From the NCBI RefSeq assembly GCF_009827055.1, contig NZ_WUMK01000001.1:310001-374000 (forward strand): 64,000 nucleotides of DNA. The letters run 5' to 3'. The position numbers and the translations under genes were made by a program. This document shows, piece after piece, positions 1 to 8,047 of the stretch. Origin of the DNA: Shinella kummerowiae. GTDB lineage: Bacteria > Pseudomonadota > Alphaproteobacteria > Rhizobiales > Rhizobiaceae. Below the pieces are notes generated by a model that was not told the DNA's origin, made no database searches, and was given only the letters and a program-made list of their open reading frames with translations. How positions within the stretch are numbered: the first letter of the stretch is position 1; every line of letters begins with the position of its first letter.

Positions 1-17
1 ATCTTGGCTTCGCTCAT
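1..17 (-). CDS. 5' end of an unidentified gene downstream of thyA (partial)
   Basis: An ATG on the minus strand, 19 bases after the thyA stop, opens a frame reading MSEAK that runs off the window. A plausible ribosome binding site (AGGAAAG) lies 7 to 8 bases upstream. It is probably the next gene of the thyA operon. Too little is visible to name it. Confidence 0.4.
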
Positions 18-36
18 GGTTCGGCTTTCCTGCAGA

Positions 37-831
37 TCAGACGGCGATCGGCGCCTTGATGGTTGAATCAGCTTCGTAGCCGATCAGGGTGAAGTCCTCG
101 AATTTGAAGGAGAAAAGGTCTTTCACCTCCGGATTGAGCTTCATGAAGGGCAAGGGTTTCGGCCGGCGCGTCATCTGCGTGCGCACCTGCTCGAAATGGT
201 TGGCATAGATATGCGCGTCGCCGAGCGTGTGCACGAAGTCGCCGGGCTGAAGCCCGCTCACCTGCGCCACCATCATGGTGAGCAGGGCATAGGAGGCGAT
301 GTTGAACGGCACGCCGAGAAAAATATCGGCCGAGCGCTGGTAGAGCTGGCAGGACAGCTTGCCGTTCGCCACGTAGAACTGGAACAGACAATGGCATGGC
401 GGCAGCGCCATCTCGTCGACCAGCGCCGGATTCCACGCCGAAACAATGTGGCGGCGGGAGTTTGGGTTGCGCTTGATGCTGTCGAGGACGGCAACGATCT
501 GGTCGAGATGCCGGCCGTCATGCGTCGGCCAGGAGCGCCACTGGTAGCCGTAGACCGGGCCCAATTCGCCAGCAGCGTCGGCCCATTCATCCCAGATGCT
601 GACACCGTTTTCGTGCAGGTAGGCGATGTTGGTATCGCCTTTCAGGAACCACAGCAATTCATGGATGATCGAGCGCAGGTGCAGCTTCTTGGTGGTCAGC
701 ACCGGAAACCCTTCGGAAAGGTCGAAGCGCATCTGGTGACCGAAGACGCCGCGCGTGCCGGTGCCCGTGCGGTCACCCCGGTCAGTGCCGTTTTCCATCA
801 CATGGGCGAGAAGATCGAGATATTGCTGCAT
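37..831 (-). CDS. thyA: Thymidylate synthase
   Basis: Makes dTMP from dUMP with methylene-tetrahydrofolate, in the cytosol. The 264-aa length equals that of the E. coli enzyme and the catalytic residues fall at the same numbers: nucleophile Cys146 in PPCHC, phosphate-binding Arg21, Arg126, Arg127 and Arg166 (QRSAD), Asn177 and the His207/Tyr209 pair (DAHIY). I chose the ATG at 831 (MQQYLDLL) because it gives this exact family length; an upstream in-frame start would add nine residues with no family match. A likely promoter lies just upstream (861-889). The gene appears to lead an operon continuing past the window edge. Identification is firm. Confidence 0.97.
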   Translation of the reverse strand: MQQYLDLLAHVMENGTDRGDRTGTGTRGVFGHQMRFDLSEGFPVLTTKKLHLRSIIHELLWFLKGDTNIAYLHENGVSIWDEWADAAGELGPVYGYQWRSWPTHDGRHLDQIVAVLDSIKRNPNSRRHIVSAWNPALVDEMALPPCHCLFQFYVANGKLSCQLYQRSADIFLGVPFNIASYALLTMMVAQVSGLQPGDFVHTLGDAHIYANHFEQVRTQMTRRPKPLPFMKLNPEVKDLFSFKFEDFTLIGYEADSTIKAPIAV

Positions 832-860
832 GGTCGCCGCCGATTCGTTGTTCAGCACAA

Positions 861-889
861 TATATAAGGGCGAGAGCGGCGGCGGCCAA
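861..889 (-). promoter_or_regulatory. Candidate sigma-70 promoter of thyA
   Basis: On the minus strand TTGGCC (889-884) is followed after 17 bases by TATATA (866-861), about 30 bases before the thyA ATG. The -10 box matches well and stands out in GC-rich DNA; the -35 is moderate. This is inferred from sequence only. Confidence 0.45.
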
Positions 890-918
890 AGCGTGAAATC
901 GGGTTGTCCCGGTTTTCC

Positions 919-1002
919 TCAGGGCACCGCAGAAAGCTTTCCGAGTTCCTTGGCGGTGAGGTAGTAGAAGGTGACACGCGATTTCGTGCGGTCGTCGGCC
1001 AC
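919..1002 (-). CDS. Possible 27-aa small protein upstream of thyA
   Basis: A GTG-initiated frame (MADDRTKSRV...SAVP) on the minus strand is preceded by a near-perfect Shine-Dalgarno sequence, AGGAGG, about 9 bases before the start. It ends with TGA just upstream of the thyA promoter. I do not recognise the peptide, which has no signal or membrane segment. It could be a real small protein, a leader peptide, or the residue of a longer decayed gene. The rest of the 832-1211 gap between thyA and the EAL gene shows nothing else I can support. Confidence 0.3.
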   Translation of the reverse strand: MADDRTKSRVTFYYLTAKELGKLSAVP

Positions 1003-1211
1003 GGTCTGCTGCCTCCTGTGGGATTACGCGGCTGCCGTCGTCATCGCGGGCCTGCCGCAACGCCATGTCTTCCCATACATGGGGCAAGTCAAGCGCGAAT
1101 GAGCGCCTCCCCGCAGAGGCCATGTCTTGCAGGACACCGACAGTCACCCGTCCTGGTTTCAAGAGACTGGCATTTTTGCACTTTCTGAAGGAATGTCCGG
1201 TAGGTTTGGCA

Positions 1212-2588
1212 ATGCGGCTGGGCAACGCACCAGACGATAACGGACGGTCATCGCATGTGAAACAGGCTGAAGACTACTCGCACCGGTTCCGGCTTGCCTA
1301 TGGCATGGCCGCGCTTGCAGTCGGCGCCCTGGCTGCAGGGTGGGCCATTGTCTTCGCTTTCATGCAGGCCTGGTCGCTGGTGGTGATGGACGGCGCCGTG
1401 GTGATGGTCGCGTTCATCAGCTTCGTCCTGGCACATCGCCATCAATTTTCCGCGGCACTGCTGTTCTCGCAGGCCTCGTTTTTCATCATAACCATCGTCT
1501 TCTGCCTGCTGTTCGATGTCCCGAGCGCTGCGGCCCCGCGGGTATCGCACCTTTTCCTGCTCGTCCTGGCACTGCTCGGCTACATCAACTACCGGCGCGA
1601 AAACTCCGGTCTTCAGCTTGGCATCGTCGGACTGTGCCTCGCCGCCTTCGTGATCTTCACCAGCACGAATGCCGTCCTGCCCTTCGCCGAGCCGATTGCC
1701 GATCACTTTCGCCTCTATGGCTCCTGGCTGAACACGATCATCGCCGTCATCATGCTGTGCGGCGGCGTCTATGTGATGCAGCGGGAATTTGCCCGCGACC
1801 TCGACCAGGCGCGCGAAATCAAGGCAGCGCTGACCAACCGCGAATTCGAGCTGTTCTACCAGCCGCAGGTCAATGAGACCGGCAGGCTCACGGGCGCCGA
1901 AGCGCTGTTGCGCTGGAAACGACCCGGTGGAACTTACACCTCGCCCGCCGACTTCATCCCCATTGCCGAACAGGCGGGGCTGATGCCCCGGATCGGCGGC
2001 TGGGTGCTCACCCAGGCCTGCAAGACGCTCGCAGCCTGGCAGCAGGAGGAGGCCACGCGCGGCCTGAAACTTGCGGTGAATGTCAGCGTCGACCAGTTCA
2101 TGGAGGCGGATTTCGTCGATGCGGTGCTGAACCGCATCCGCACGCTGGAGATTAATCCGACCCTGCTCAAGCTGGAACTCACCGAAAGCATGATGGCGAC
2201 GGATGTCGATGCGATTGTCGGCAAGATGCGGGCGCTGCGCGCCGCCGGCATCACCATCTCGCTCGATGATTTCGGCACCGGCTATTCCTCGCTCAGCCAC
2301 CTGCGCCAGTTGCCGATCCACGAGATCAAGATCGACCGTTCCTTCGTGCAGGACGCACCCGGCAACAAGCGCAACCGCCTTCTCCTGAAAAGCATCTTCG
2401 ACATCGCCAACATGCTGGAACTCTCGGTGGTCGCGGAGGGCATCGAGACGCAGGAGCAGCTCCTGCTGCTGAAATCCTTCGGCTGCACAGCGTTCCAGGG
2501 GTTCCATTTCGGCCGTCCCCTGCCCCTTGCCGAATTCCAGGCGCAATGGACGACCGACACATCGTCGCCCCTTGCCGAAACCGCCTGA
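1212..2588 (+). CDS. Membrane-anchored EAL-domain c-di-GMP phosphodiesterase
   Basis: Predicted to hydrolyse cyclic di-GMP to pGpG, lowering the signal that favours attachment over motility. From the ATG at 1212 the protein has 458 residues. Residues about 30-190 hold five or six hydrophobic segments, forming a membrane sensor of no family I can name. Residues about 210-450 are an EAL domain with the active-site set intact: E230-A231-L232, Asn290, Glu322 and Glu325 in ELTES, Asp352-Asp353 in DDFGTGYSS, Lys373 and Glu409 in VVAEGIE. No GGDEF domain is present. The start was chosen because the upstream in-frame sequence is unlike protein and GGTAGG lies just ahead. It is a stand-alone gene before ssrA. 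Confidence 0.88.
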   Translation: MRLGNAPDDNGRSSHVKQAEDYSHRFRLAYGMAALAVGALAAGWAIVFAFMQAWSLVVMDGAVVMVAFISFVLAHRHQFSAALLFSQASFFIITIVFCLLFDVPSAAAPRVSHLFLLVLALLGYINYRRENSGLQLGIVGLCLAAFVIFTSTNAVLPFAEPIADHFRLYGSWLNTIIAVIMLCGGVYVMQREFARDLDQAREIKAALTNREFELFYQPQVNETGRLTGAEALLRWKRPGGTYTSPADFIPIAEQAGLMPRIGGWVLTQACKTLAAWQQEEATRGLKLAVNVSVDQFMEADFVDAVLNRIRTLEINPTLLKLELTESMMATDVDAIVGKMRALRAAGITISLDDFGTGYSSLSHLRQLPIHEIKIDRSFVQDAPGNKRNRLLLKSIFDIANMLELSVVAEGIETQEQLLLLKSFGCTAFQGFHFGRPLPLAEFQAQWTTDTSSPLAETA

Positions 2589-2650
2589 ACCGAATTGCGA
2601 ATTCCTGTCACAAAGTCCTTTTCTTGGGCAGCGGGAATGCCTATATGTAG

Positions 2651-2975
2651 GTTGCTGCCTCGGCAGCTATGGCAATAAACGAGCGGTGTAATAAACCCAT
2701 TGGACCCGGGGGCGGTACCCGGCGCCTCCACCAAAAACCGGTCAGGTCAACGGACCGGCTTTTGATGGGGGCGAAATAGGATCGACAAGGGCGTAAAGAT
2801 CGACTTTTTGCTCGGCATTGTACCACCGTTATCGGGCTAAACTTGTAGTTGCAAACGACAACTATGCGGAAGCTCGTCTCGCTGCTTAATCGCGGTGTGA
2901 CACTTCAAATCAAGTCCTAAGGGGTCGCACTCTTAGGCGGGGTCCGAAGGCACCTGGCAACAGAAGCCTTCACCT
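2651..2975 (+). ncRNA. ssrA: tmRNA, permuted two-piece alphaproteobacterial type
   Basis: Rescues stalled ribosomes and tags the nascent chain for proteolysis. The gene is circularly permuted. The acceptor piece (about 2651-2733) comes first and ends in CCA (2731-2733); a linker (2734-2766) is removed; the coding piece starts at 2767. CGCCTCC (2723-2729) pairs with GGGGGCG (2767-2773), including the G3-U wobble that marks alanine charging, with discriminator A2730. The tag frame is 2851-2886, encoding ANDNYAEARLAA, with TAA at 2887-2889. Hairpins follow at 2916-2937 (CCTAAG/CTTAGG) and about 2948-2973 (GAAGGC/GCCTTC). The outer 5' and 3' ends are estimates. A TATATG at 2643-2648 could be the -10 box. 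It lies directly upstream of sspB, whose product delivers tagged proteins to ClpXP. Confidence 0.93.
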
Positions 2976-3036
2976 TCTCCAATCCCTTGAAATGGTCTAT
3001 AGCTGTGCCAGATGACTCGTGCCGGAAGGCGTGAGA

Positions 3037-3117
3037 CTGGAGCAATTCCGGCAAAGGTGCATAGCGATTTTGCCTCCGCGATTGCGTCGAAACAACGGAT
3101 GAAGCATTTTGCGATTC
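3037..3117. repeat. Rhizobial dispersed intergenic repeat element
   Basis: The segment starting GGAGCAATTCCGGCAAAG and ending ATTTTGCGATTC closely resembles a short mosaic/palindromic element that recurs between genes in Rhizobiaceae genomes (core forms GGAGCAATTCC and GGTTTTGCGATTC). Recognition is from memory of such elements. Only this copy is seen in the window, so its repeat nature cannot be shown here. It separates ssrA from sspB. Confidence 0.6.
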
Positions 3118-3174
3118 GCAGAAATGCCCTAATACAATGCCTGAATACAAAGGCATGAAGAAAGACAGGAACGG

Positions 3175-3696
3175 ATGGCGCAAGACCACATTCGATACGA
3201 CATTCTCGCCCAGGACGCACTGCGGAGCGTCATTCGCAAGGTTTTGTCCGAAGTCGCGGTCACGGGGCATCTCCCCGGCGAGCATCATTTTTTCATCACC
3301 TTCCTGACCAATGCCCCCGGCGTGCGCATCTCGCAGCACCTCAAGGCAAAATATGCCGAACAGATGACCATCGTCGTCCAGCACCAGTTCTGGGACCTGA
3401 AGGTCACCGAAAGCCTGTTCGAGATCGGCCTGTCCTTCTCCGACACGCCGGAAAAGCTCGTCATTCCGTTCAATGCCATCCGCGGCTTCTATGATCCGTC
3501 GGTCAGCTTCGAACTGGAGTTCGACGTTCCGGCCGCAGAGGAAGAGGAAGAGCATTCCGCCGAGATCACCGCCTATCCGGCCGCCGCCGAAAAGACCGAG
3601 GATAGCAGCGAAGAGACGACGCCTCCGATCGATGGCGACGACAACAACAAAGGCGGCTCGGTCGTCTCGCTCGATTCCTTCCGCAAGAAGAACTGA
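3175..3696 (+). CDS. sspB: ClpXP adaptor SspB (alphaproteobacterial type)
   Basis: Binds the ssrA degradation tag and tethers tagged proteins to the ClpXP protease in the cytosol. The 173-aa protein has the SspB-alpha fold region at about residues 1-125 (starting MAQDHIRYDI, with FFITFLT and FWDLKV blocks) that binds the tag. An acidic low-complexity linker with a run of glutamates follows. The extreme C-terminus, VSLDSFRKKN, matches the short ClpX-binding tail of the family. Its neighbour ssrA, 200 bases upstream, encodes the tag it recognises. The start has a weak GGAACGG ahead and gives the usual N-terminus. Confidence 0.95.
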   Translation: MAQDHIRYDILAQDALRSVIRKVLSEVAVTGHLPGEHHFFITFLTNAPGVRISQHLKAKYAEQMTIVVQHQFWDLKVTESLFEIGLSFSDTPEKLVIPFNAIRGFYDPSVSFELEFDVPAAEEEEEHSAEITAYPAAAEKTEDSSEETTPPIDGDDNNKGGSVVSLDSFRKKN

Positions 3697-3704
3697 GCCG
3701 TGCG

Positions 3705-3902
3705 ATGAGCGGCGACGTCGTCAATCTCCGCCAGTTCCGCAAGCAGAAGGCGCGCTCCGAAAAAGAGGCGAAGGCCGAGCAGAACCGCGCCGCCTTCGGC
3801 CGCACCAAGGCGGAAAAGACGCTGACGCGCGCGTTGAACGAAAAAGCGCAAAAGACCCTCGACCAGGGCCGCCTGGAGCGGCCCGACGAGGATAAAGGCT
3901 GA
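3705..3902 (+). CDS. DUF4169 family small protein
   Basis: A 65-residue, strongly basic and acidic, helix-prone protein beginning MSGDVVNLRQFRKQKAR. The N-terminal NLRQFRKQKAR block and overall length match the DUF4169 family, which is common in Rhizobiales and usually sits next to sspB or small RHH genes. No function is established. It starts 8 bases after the sspB stop, so it is probably co-transcribed with it. No membrane segment or signal peptide is present. Confidence 0.8.
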   Translation: MSGDVVNLRQFRKQKARSEKEAKAEQNRAAFGRTKAEKTLTRALNEKAQKTLDQGRLERPDEDKG

Positions 3903-3966
3903 ATTTTCAAAGCCTTGCCGTAAAAATCCGATTCGATCTGCCAATCAACTGAATCAACGCTTAAAG

Positions 3967-4203
3967 ATGGGCATGATCCGCAAATACTCCACCACGCTGC
4001 ATGGCCACCGCACGAGCTTTTCGCTCGAACCTGCGTTTCACGACGAGCTGAAGACCATCGCCGAGGCACGCGGCATGCCGGTCGCAGCGCTCATTCGCGA
4101 AATCGACGACGCCCGCGGCGTCGATGGCAACCTCTCCTCCGCGCTCCGCCTCCATGTGCTCGATTGGCTGAAGCGGAAGGCTGGGGACGCCGTCGCTAAT
4201 TGA
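3967..4203 (+). CDS. Ribbon-helix-helix domain protein
   Basis: A 78-aa protein with an RHH_4-type fold: a short strand (KYSTTLHGHRTSFSLE) followed by two helices (FHDELKTIAEARGM and VAALIREIDDAR). Such proteins bind DNA as dimers through the strand, but this subfamily is uncharacterised. Start MGMIRKY at 3967; a second ATG at 3973 (MIRKY) is also possible. It is the last of three small genes after ssrA. Its stop overlaps the end of the convergent AsmA-like gene by 8 bases, so the two transcripts must be antisense at their ends. Confidence 0.8.
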   Translation: MGMIRKYSTTLHGHRTSFSLEPAFHDELKTIAEARGMPVAALIREIDDARGVDGNLSSALRLHVLDWLKRKAGDAVAN

Positions 4204-7200
4204 CGCCCGGCAGCGAGTCGAAATTCAGGGTCTGGCCGTCGCCGAGCGGCGGCAGTTCTCCGCCACGCTCAACGCCGTCCTCGGGCGACACCGGCAGCCG
4301 ACGGCGCGTTGCCTCGTCTTCCGCTCTTTTGGCCTCTTCGGCGGCACGCTGCTCGGCAAGGCGACGGGCCTGTTCCTGTGCTTCCAGGAGAAGACGCGCA
4401 TCGTCTGCAGCCTTGCGGCGGACCCGCTCGGCCTCTTCGGCGGCCGCGCGGGTCGTGCGCTCTTCGTCAGCCCGTTTGCGGGCTTCGACACGGCGGCGCT
4501 CTTCCTCTTCCATCTGAAGGCGCATCGCCTCGGCAAGCGCTGTCCGCGCCTCTGTTCGCGAACGGTAAAGCGCCGCTTCGCGCCGCAGCCGCTGCTTTTC
4601 GAGCACATTGGCCTGGAGCGTCTCCACGCGCCGGCGCTCCGTCTCGAAACGGCGAAGCGACAGATAGTTGGCGAGCGGCTGGACATCGAGTTCAACACCC
4701 GGCGCATCCATAGCGCCGCGATAGGAGAGCACGACCTCCGGCTCGGCCCCGGCAAGAGCCTCGTCGCCGGCCTTGTAGGTGACCGCAAGTTTTCCGGTCA
4801 TCGTGTCATCGGCGAGGTCGATATCCGCATCGCCGACAAGCGACGCGCTTCTATCCTCTCCAGTGACGCTCTGGACGCGCAGCTTGCCGCCGGCTAGCGC
4901 GAAGGGAATACGCACCGCTCCCAGCGCAGCCTTGCCTTTCAAAACCGCATCCGATGCGAAATCCACCACGCGCTCCGCCGTGATATCGCCGTCGATGCGA
5001 TCCGCTGCCGCCAGCAGCGCAGGCAATGCGCCCGTATCGAGCCCGTTCAAACTCAGGTCGGAGACCTGCACTCCGCCTGACCCGCTCGCCCCTTCAACCA
5101 TGGCGCGCACGCTCTTGCCGGATGCGTCGATGGCAAGCGTCACATCCGCCTTGCCCGTGGCAACCGCGCCCTGCGGCCCGGCCCACACGACGTTCGAAAG
5201 GTCGGCACCGGAGAGCGTGGCGCGCGCCTCGAACAGCCCGTTCTCCTCCGCATTGGCGACCTTGATCCGGCCGGACAATTTTCCGCCCAGCCAGTCGCCG
5301 GCCATGTCGGTCAGCGTCAGTTCGGCACCCTTCCAGACAAGATTGCCCTTGAAAGCGTCCACTGCGCCATAAAGACCCGGCCAGAAGGAACCGGCCTCAA
5401 GGGTTATCGACATATCGGCGGTGTCCTGGAGCGGCTGCACAAGCGGTGCGGCATTCAACCCGCCCTCGACCATATCCGTCACCGGCCCTGCCACCGCCTC
5501 GGCGAGGAAGGCGAAGTCGACCGTATTGAAGCGCAACGCGCCGGTGCCCTTCAGCATCGCTGCCGTTCGATCGAGTGTCAGCGCGCCGGAAAAGCCGTTG
5601 CGGTCGGCCTCGCCGACAATATCGGTGATCGTGATGGCTTCGGCGCTGGTGGCCACGGCAGCCTGCAGGGTCAGCGGCAGGCCGGCGCCCACTTGCGGCA
5701 GGGCAATCGCATTCATCATCAGGTAGGGTTCGACATCATCGCTCTTGGCGGAAAGAACCAACGAACCGTTCAGGAAGTTTTCCGCGGACAACGCAGCCTT
5801 ACCCTTCGCGGAAAACGAGGTGCTGCCGGCGGTGAAGGTGGCCGAAACATCGGCTGGCCCCTCTTCCGGCTGCGCGGCCCGGAAGGTTACGCTGGCATCC
5901 GGATCGGCATCGAACGGCAGCGGATCGAGCCCGATCTGCCCAGCCAGCACGACGGACTGCGGATTGAAGAGGCTGCCGTCCAGCTCGAAATTTCGGCCGC
6001 GCAGGAGATCGGCGAGTGTTTCGGCCGACAGTTTCAATTCGACCCGCCCCTCGTTGACCGGGCCATTCACCGCGATGGTCACCGGGTCACCCGCTTCGCC
6101 GGAGATTGAGGCGCGTACGGAAAGATCGGCATTGTCGTAATAGCCGGCATTGGCGGCAAAGCGGCCGAGCACGGGATGGGCGGGCAGATGCCGTGCCAGG
6201 AGATCCGCAACGGGCCGCATCGCAGCAGCCTTCACCGTCATGTCGAGCCCGGCACTCGGCGCGAGAAGCGTGCCTCCGAGCGTGCCGCTTGCCGACAGCT
6301 CTGCGCCCTCCAGCGCGGCGACCTTGAGCCGGTTCAATGTCAGCAGGCCGTCCTTGACCGAGAGAGCAGCGTTGACGCCCGCGGCAGTTTCACCAAAGGC
6401 GTTGAAATGATCGGCCCTGATATCCAGCGCAATCGAATGTTCGAGCACGGTCGAAAGCGACGCATCGCCTGCGAAGAGACCGACCAGGGCCTGAAGCGAT
6501 TCCAGCTGGACCTCGTTGCCGTGCAGCTGGAGCGACAGGGTGGGCGACGCGTCTGAAGGGGATTCCCGTTCCAGCCGGCCCAGCAGCGACGCCTCGCCAA
6601 TCGCGATCTCGAGATTTTCGAAGCGCTGCAACGCGTCCGTCAGATTCACCCGAGCAGAAAAGCCGGCCGTCTTCAGCTTGCGGATTTCCGGATCGACGGA
6701 ACCGGCAAGCCAGGTCGCGAGCCCCGACGGCTGGTTTGAGGCAACCAGGAGATCGCCGACGAAGCCTCGGTTTTCCCTGAGCTTCAGCCGGCCCTTGGCT
6801 TCAAGTGCGGTGCGCCCGGGCAGAAGCGCATCCGCTCGGTCGATTTGCCAGCCATCTCCATCCGGCTTCACGTCGAGACGCACTTCCCGCACCGTCGTAT
6901 CACCCACCACCACGGCGGGCAGGAAGAGGCTCGCGCGACCCGGCACCTGCGGGACGGGGATATCGGCGGCAATGGCGAGCAGCGCCTGGAGCCGCTGGCG
7001 CACGGTGACCTGCGGATTGCGGCCGGTCTTGCCCGCCTCGCCGCTATTGCCGATGCGGCTGACGTCGATCTGCTGGCCATCGGCGATCAGCAGGAATTCC
7101 GGCGCGCGCCCGGTATCGAGCGTCGCCTCGCCGGTGACGACATAGGGATCCTCCCGCGGCCCGGCTTCCAGGCGATATTCGGGGATGCGGATCCGCTCGT

Positions 7201-7996
7201 TGGAGAGTTCGAACTTGCCGGCAACGCGGATCGGATCAGCCGCCCCCTCGCCCTTCGGCCGCGGCTTTTCCGACAGGGTGAAAGCGCCGTCATAGAGCGG
7301 ACGGAAATCGACCACCTTCACCGCCCCGTCGAGATCGGCGGTGAAGGAAAGCCGGTCGGGCACGACGCGGGCGCGCAGCGAGAGCGCCCCGTTCTCCAAC
7401 TGTCCGCTCGAAAGCTGGAAAGCGCCGCTTTCGCCATCGAGCGCCGCGCGACCATCGATGCGCCACGGGCCGCCGAGCGACTTGGCCGAAACCTGTGCAT
7501 CGAGCCCGGTAACATGGCGCGTACGGCCCGTCTGTTCGTCGATGAACTCTATCTCACCGCCGCTGATCGCGACATTTTCGAGGACGACGGTACGGGCCGG
7601 GATGTCGGATTTCCGGCCACGCGCCCAGTCCAGCGTGCCGTCCTGGAAGAGTTTGATACGCGCCTTCGGCCCCTCGATGCGCATGTCGAAGATCAGAGCC
7701 TCGCCAGACAGGAACGGCGCCAGTTCCGCATCCATGGAAAAGCGCGCGATTTCGACCAACGGCTTGCCCTCTTCTGGGGCGCCGACACGCACGTCGTTGA
7801 GCGTCACCGAGGGAAACGGGATCAGCCGCGCGTCGACGCTGCCATGCACGGTGACGGCACGCCCCATGATCTGGCTCGCCTCGCGTTCGAAATCCTGCCG
7901 AAAGCTGGTCCAGTCGACGAAAAGCGGCGCAAGCAGCGCCGCAAAGAGCGCCACGACCACCAAGCCGCCAACGAAGAGCATGATCCTAGATAGCAC
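4196..7996 (-). CDS. Giant AsmA-family envelope protein with C-terminal coiled coil
   Basis: AsmA-family proteins sit in the inner membrane and reach across the periplasm; related ones shuttle or regulate phospholipids to the outer membrane. The 1266-aa product has one N-terminal membrane helix (about residues 5-27) and a typical AsmA N-domain (FVDWTSFRQDFEREASQIMG, then VTLNDVRVG). A long repetitive beta-rich body continues to about residue 1120. The C-terminus is unusual: roughly residues 1140-1245 form a highly charged Arg/Glu/Ala coiled coil. The start may be GTG at 7996, with AGGCAGG just upstream, or ATG at 7981. The long ORFs on the opposite strand are composition shadows. Substrate unknown. 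Confidence 0.85.
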   Translation of the reverse strand: MLSRIMLFVGGLVVVALFAALLAPLFVDWTSFRQDFEREASQIMGRAVTVHGSVDARLIPFPSVTLNDVRVGAPEEGKPLVEIARFSMDAELAPFLSGEALIFDMRIEGPKARIKLFQDGTLDWARGRKSDIPARTVVLENVAISGGEIEFIDEQTGRTRHVTGLDAQVSAKSLGGPWRIDGRAALDGESGAFQLSSGQLENGALSLRARVVPDRLSFTADLDGAVKVVDFRPLYDGAFTLSEKPRPKGEGAADPIRVAGKFELSNERIRIPEYRLEAGPREDPYVVTGEATLDTGRAPEFLLIADGQQIDVSRIGNSGEAGKTGRNPQVTVRQRLQALLAIAADIPVPQVPGRASLFLPAVVVGDTTVREVRLDVKPDGDGWQIDRADALLPGRTALEAKGRLKLRENRGFVGDLLVASNQPSGLATWLAGSVDPEIRKLKTAGFSARVNLTDALQRFENLEIAIGEASLLGRLERESPSDASPTLSLQLHGNEVQLESLQALVGLFAGDASLSTVLEHSIALDIRADHFNAFGETAAGVNAALSVKDGLLTLNRLKVAALEGAELSASGTLGGTLLAPSAGLDMTVKAAAMRPVADLLARHLPAHPVLGRFAANAGYYDNADLSVRASISGEAGDPVTIAVNGPVNEGRVELKLSAETLADLLRGRNFELDGSLFNPQSVVLAGQIGLDPLPFDADPDASVTFRAAQPEEGPADVSATFTAGSTSFSAKGKAALSAENFLNGSLVLSAKSDDVEPYLMMNAIALPQVGAGLPLTLQAAVATSAEAITITDIVGEADRNGFSGALTLDRTAAMLKGTGALRFNTVDFAFLAEAVAGPVTDMVEGGLNAAPLVQPLQDTADMSITLEAGSFWPGLYGAVDAFKGNLVWKGAELTLTDMAGDWLGGKLSGRIKVANAEENGLFEARATLSGADLSNVVWAGPQGAVATGKADVTLAIDASGKSVRAMVEGASGSGGVQVSDLSLNGLDTGALPALLAAADRIDGDITAERVVDFASDAVLKGKAALGAVRIPFALAGGKLRVQSVTGEDRSASLVGDADIDLADDTMTGKLAVTYKAGDEALAGAEPEVVLSYRGAMDAPGVELDVQPLANYLSLRRFETERRRVETLQANVLEKQRLRREAALYRSRTEARTALAEAMRLQMEEEERRRVEARKRADEERTTRAAAEEAERVRRKAADDARLLLEAQEQARRLAEQRAAEEAKRAEDEATRRRLPVSPEDGVERGGELPPLGDGQTLNFDSLPGVN

Positions 7997-8047
7997 GCAG
8001 CCTGCCTTGAATTCCGTTTCGTTCCGTCAGGATAACGCGAACATCCG

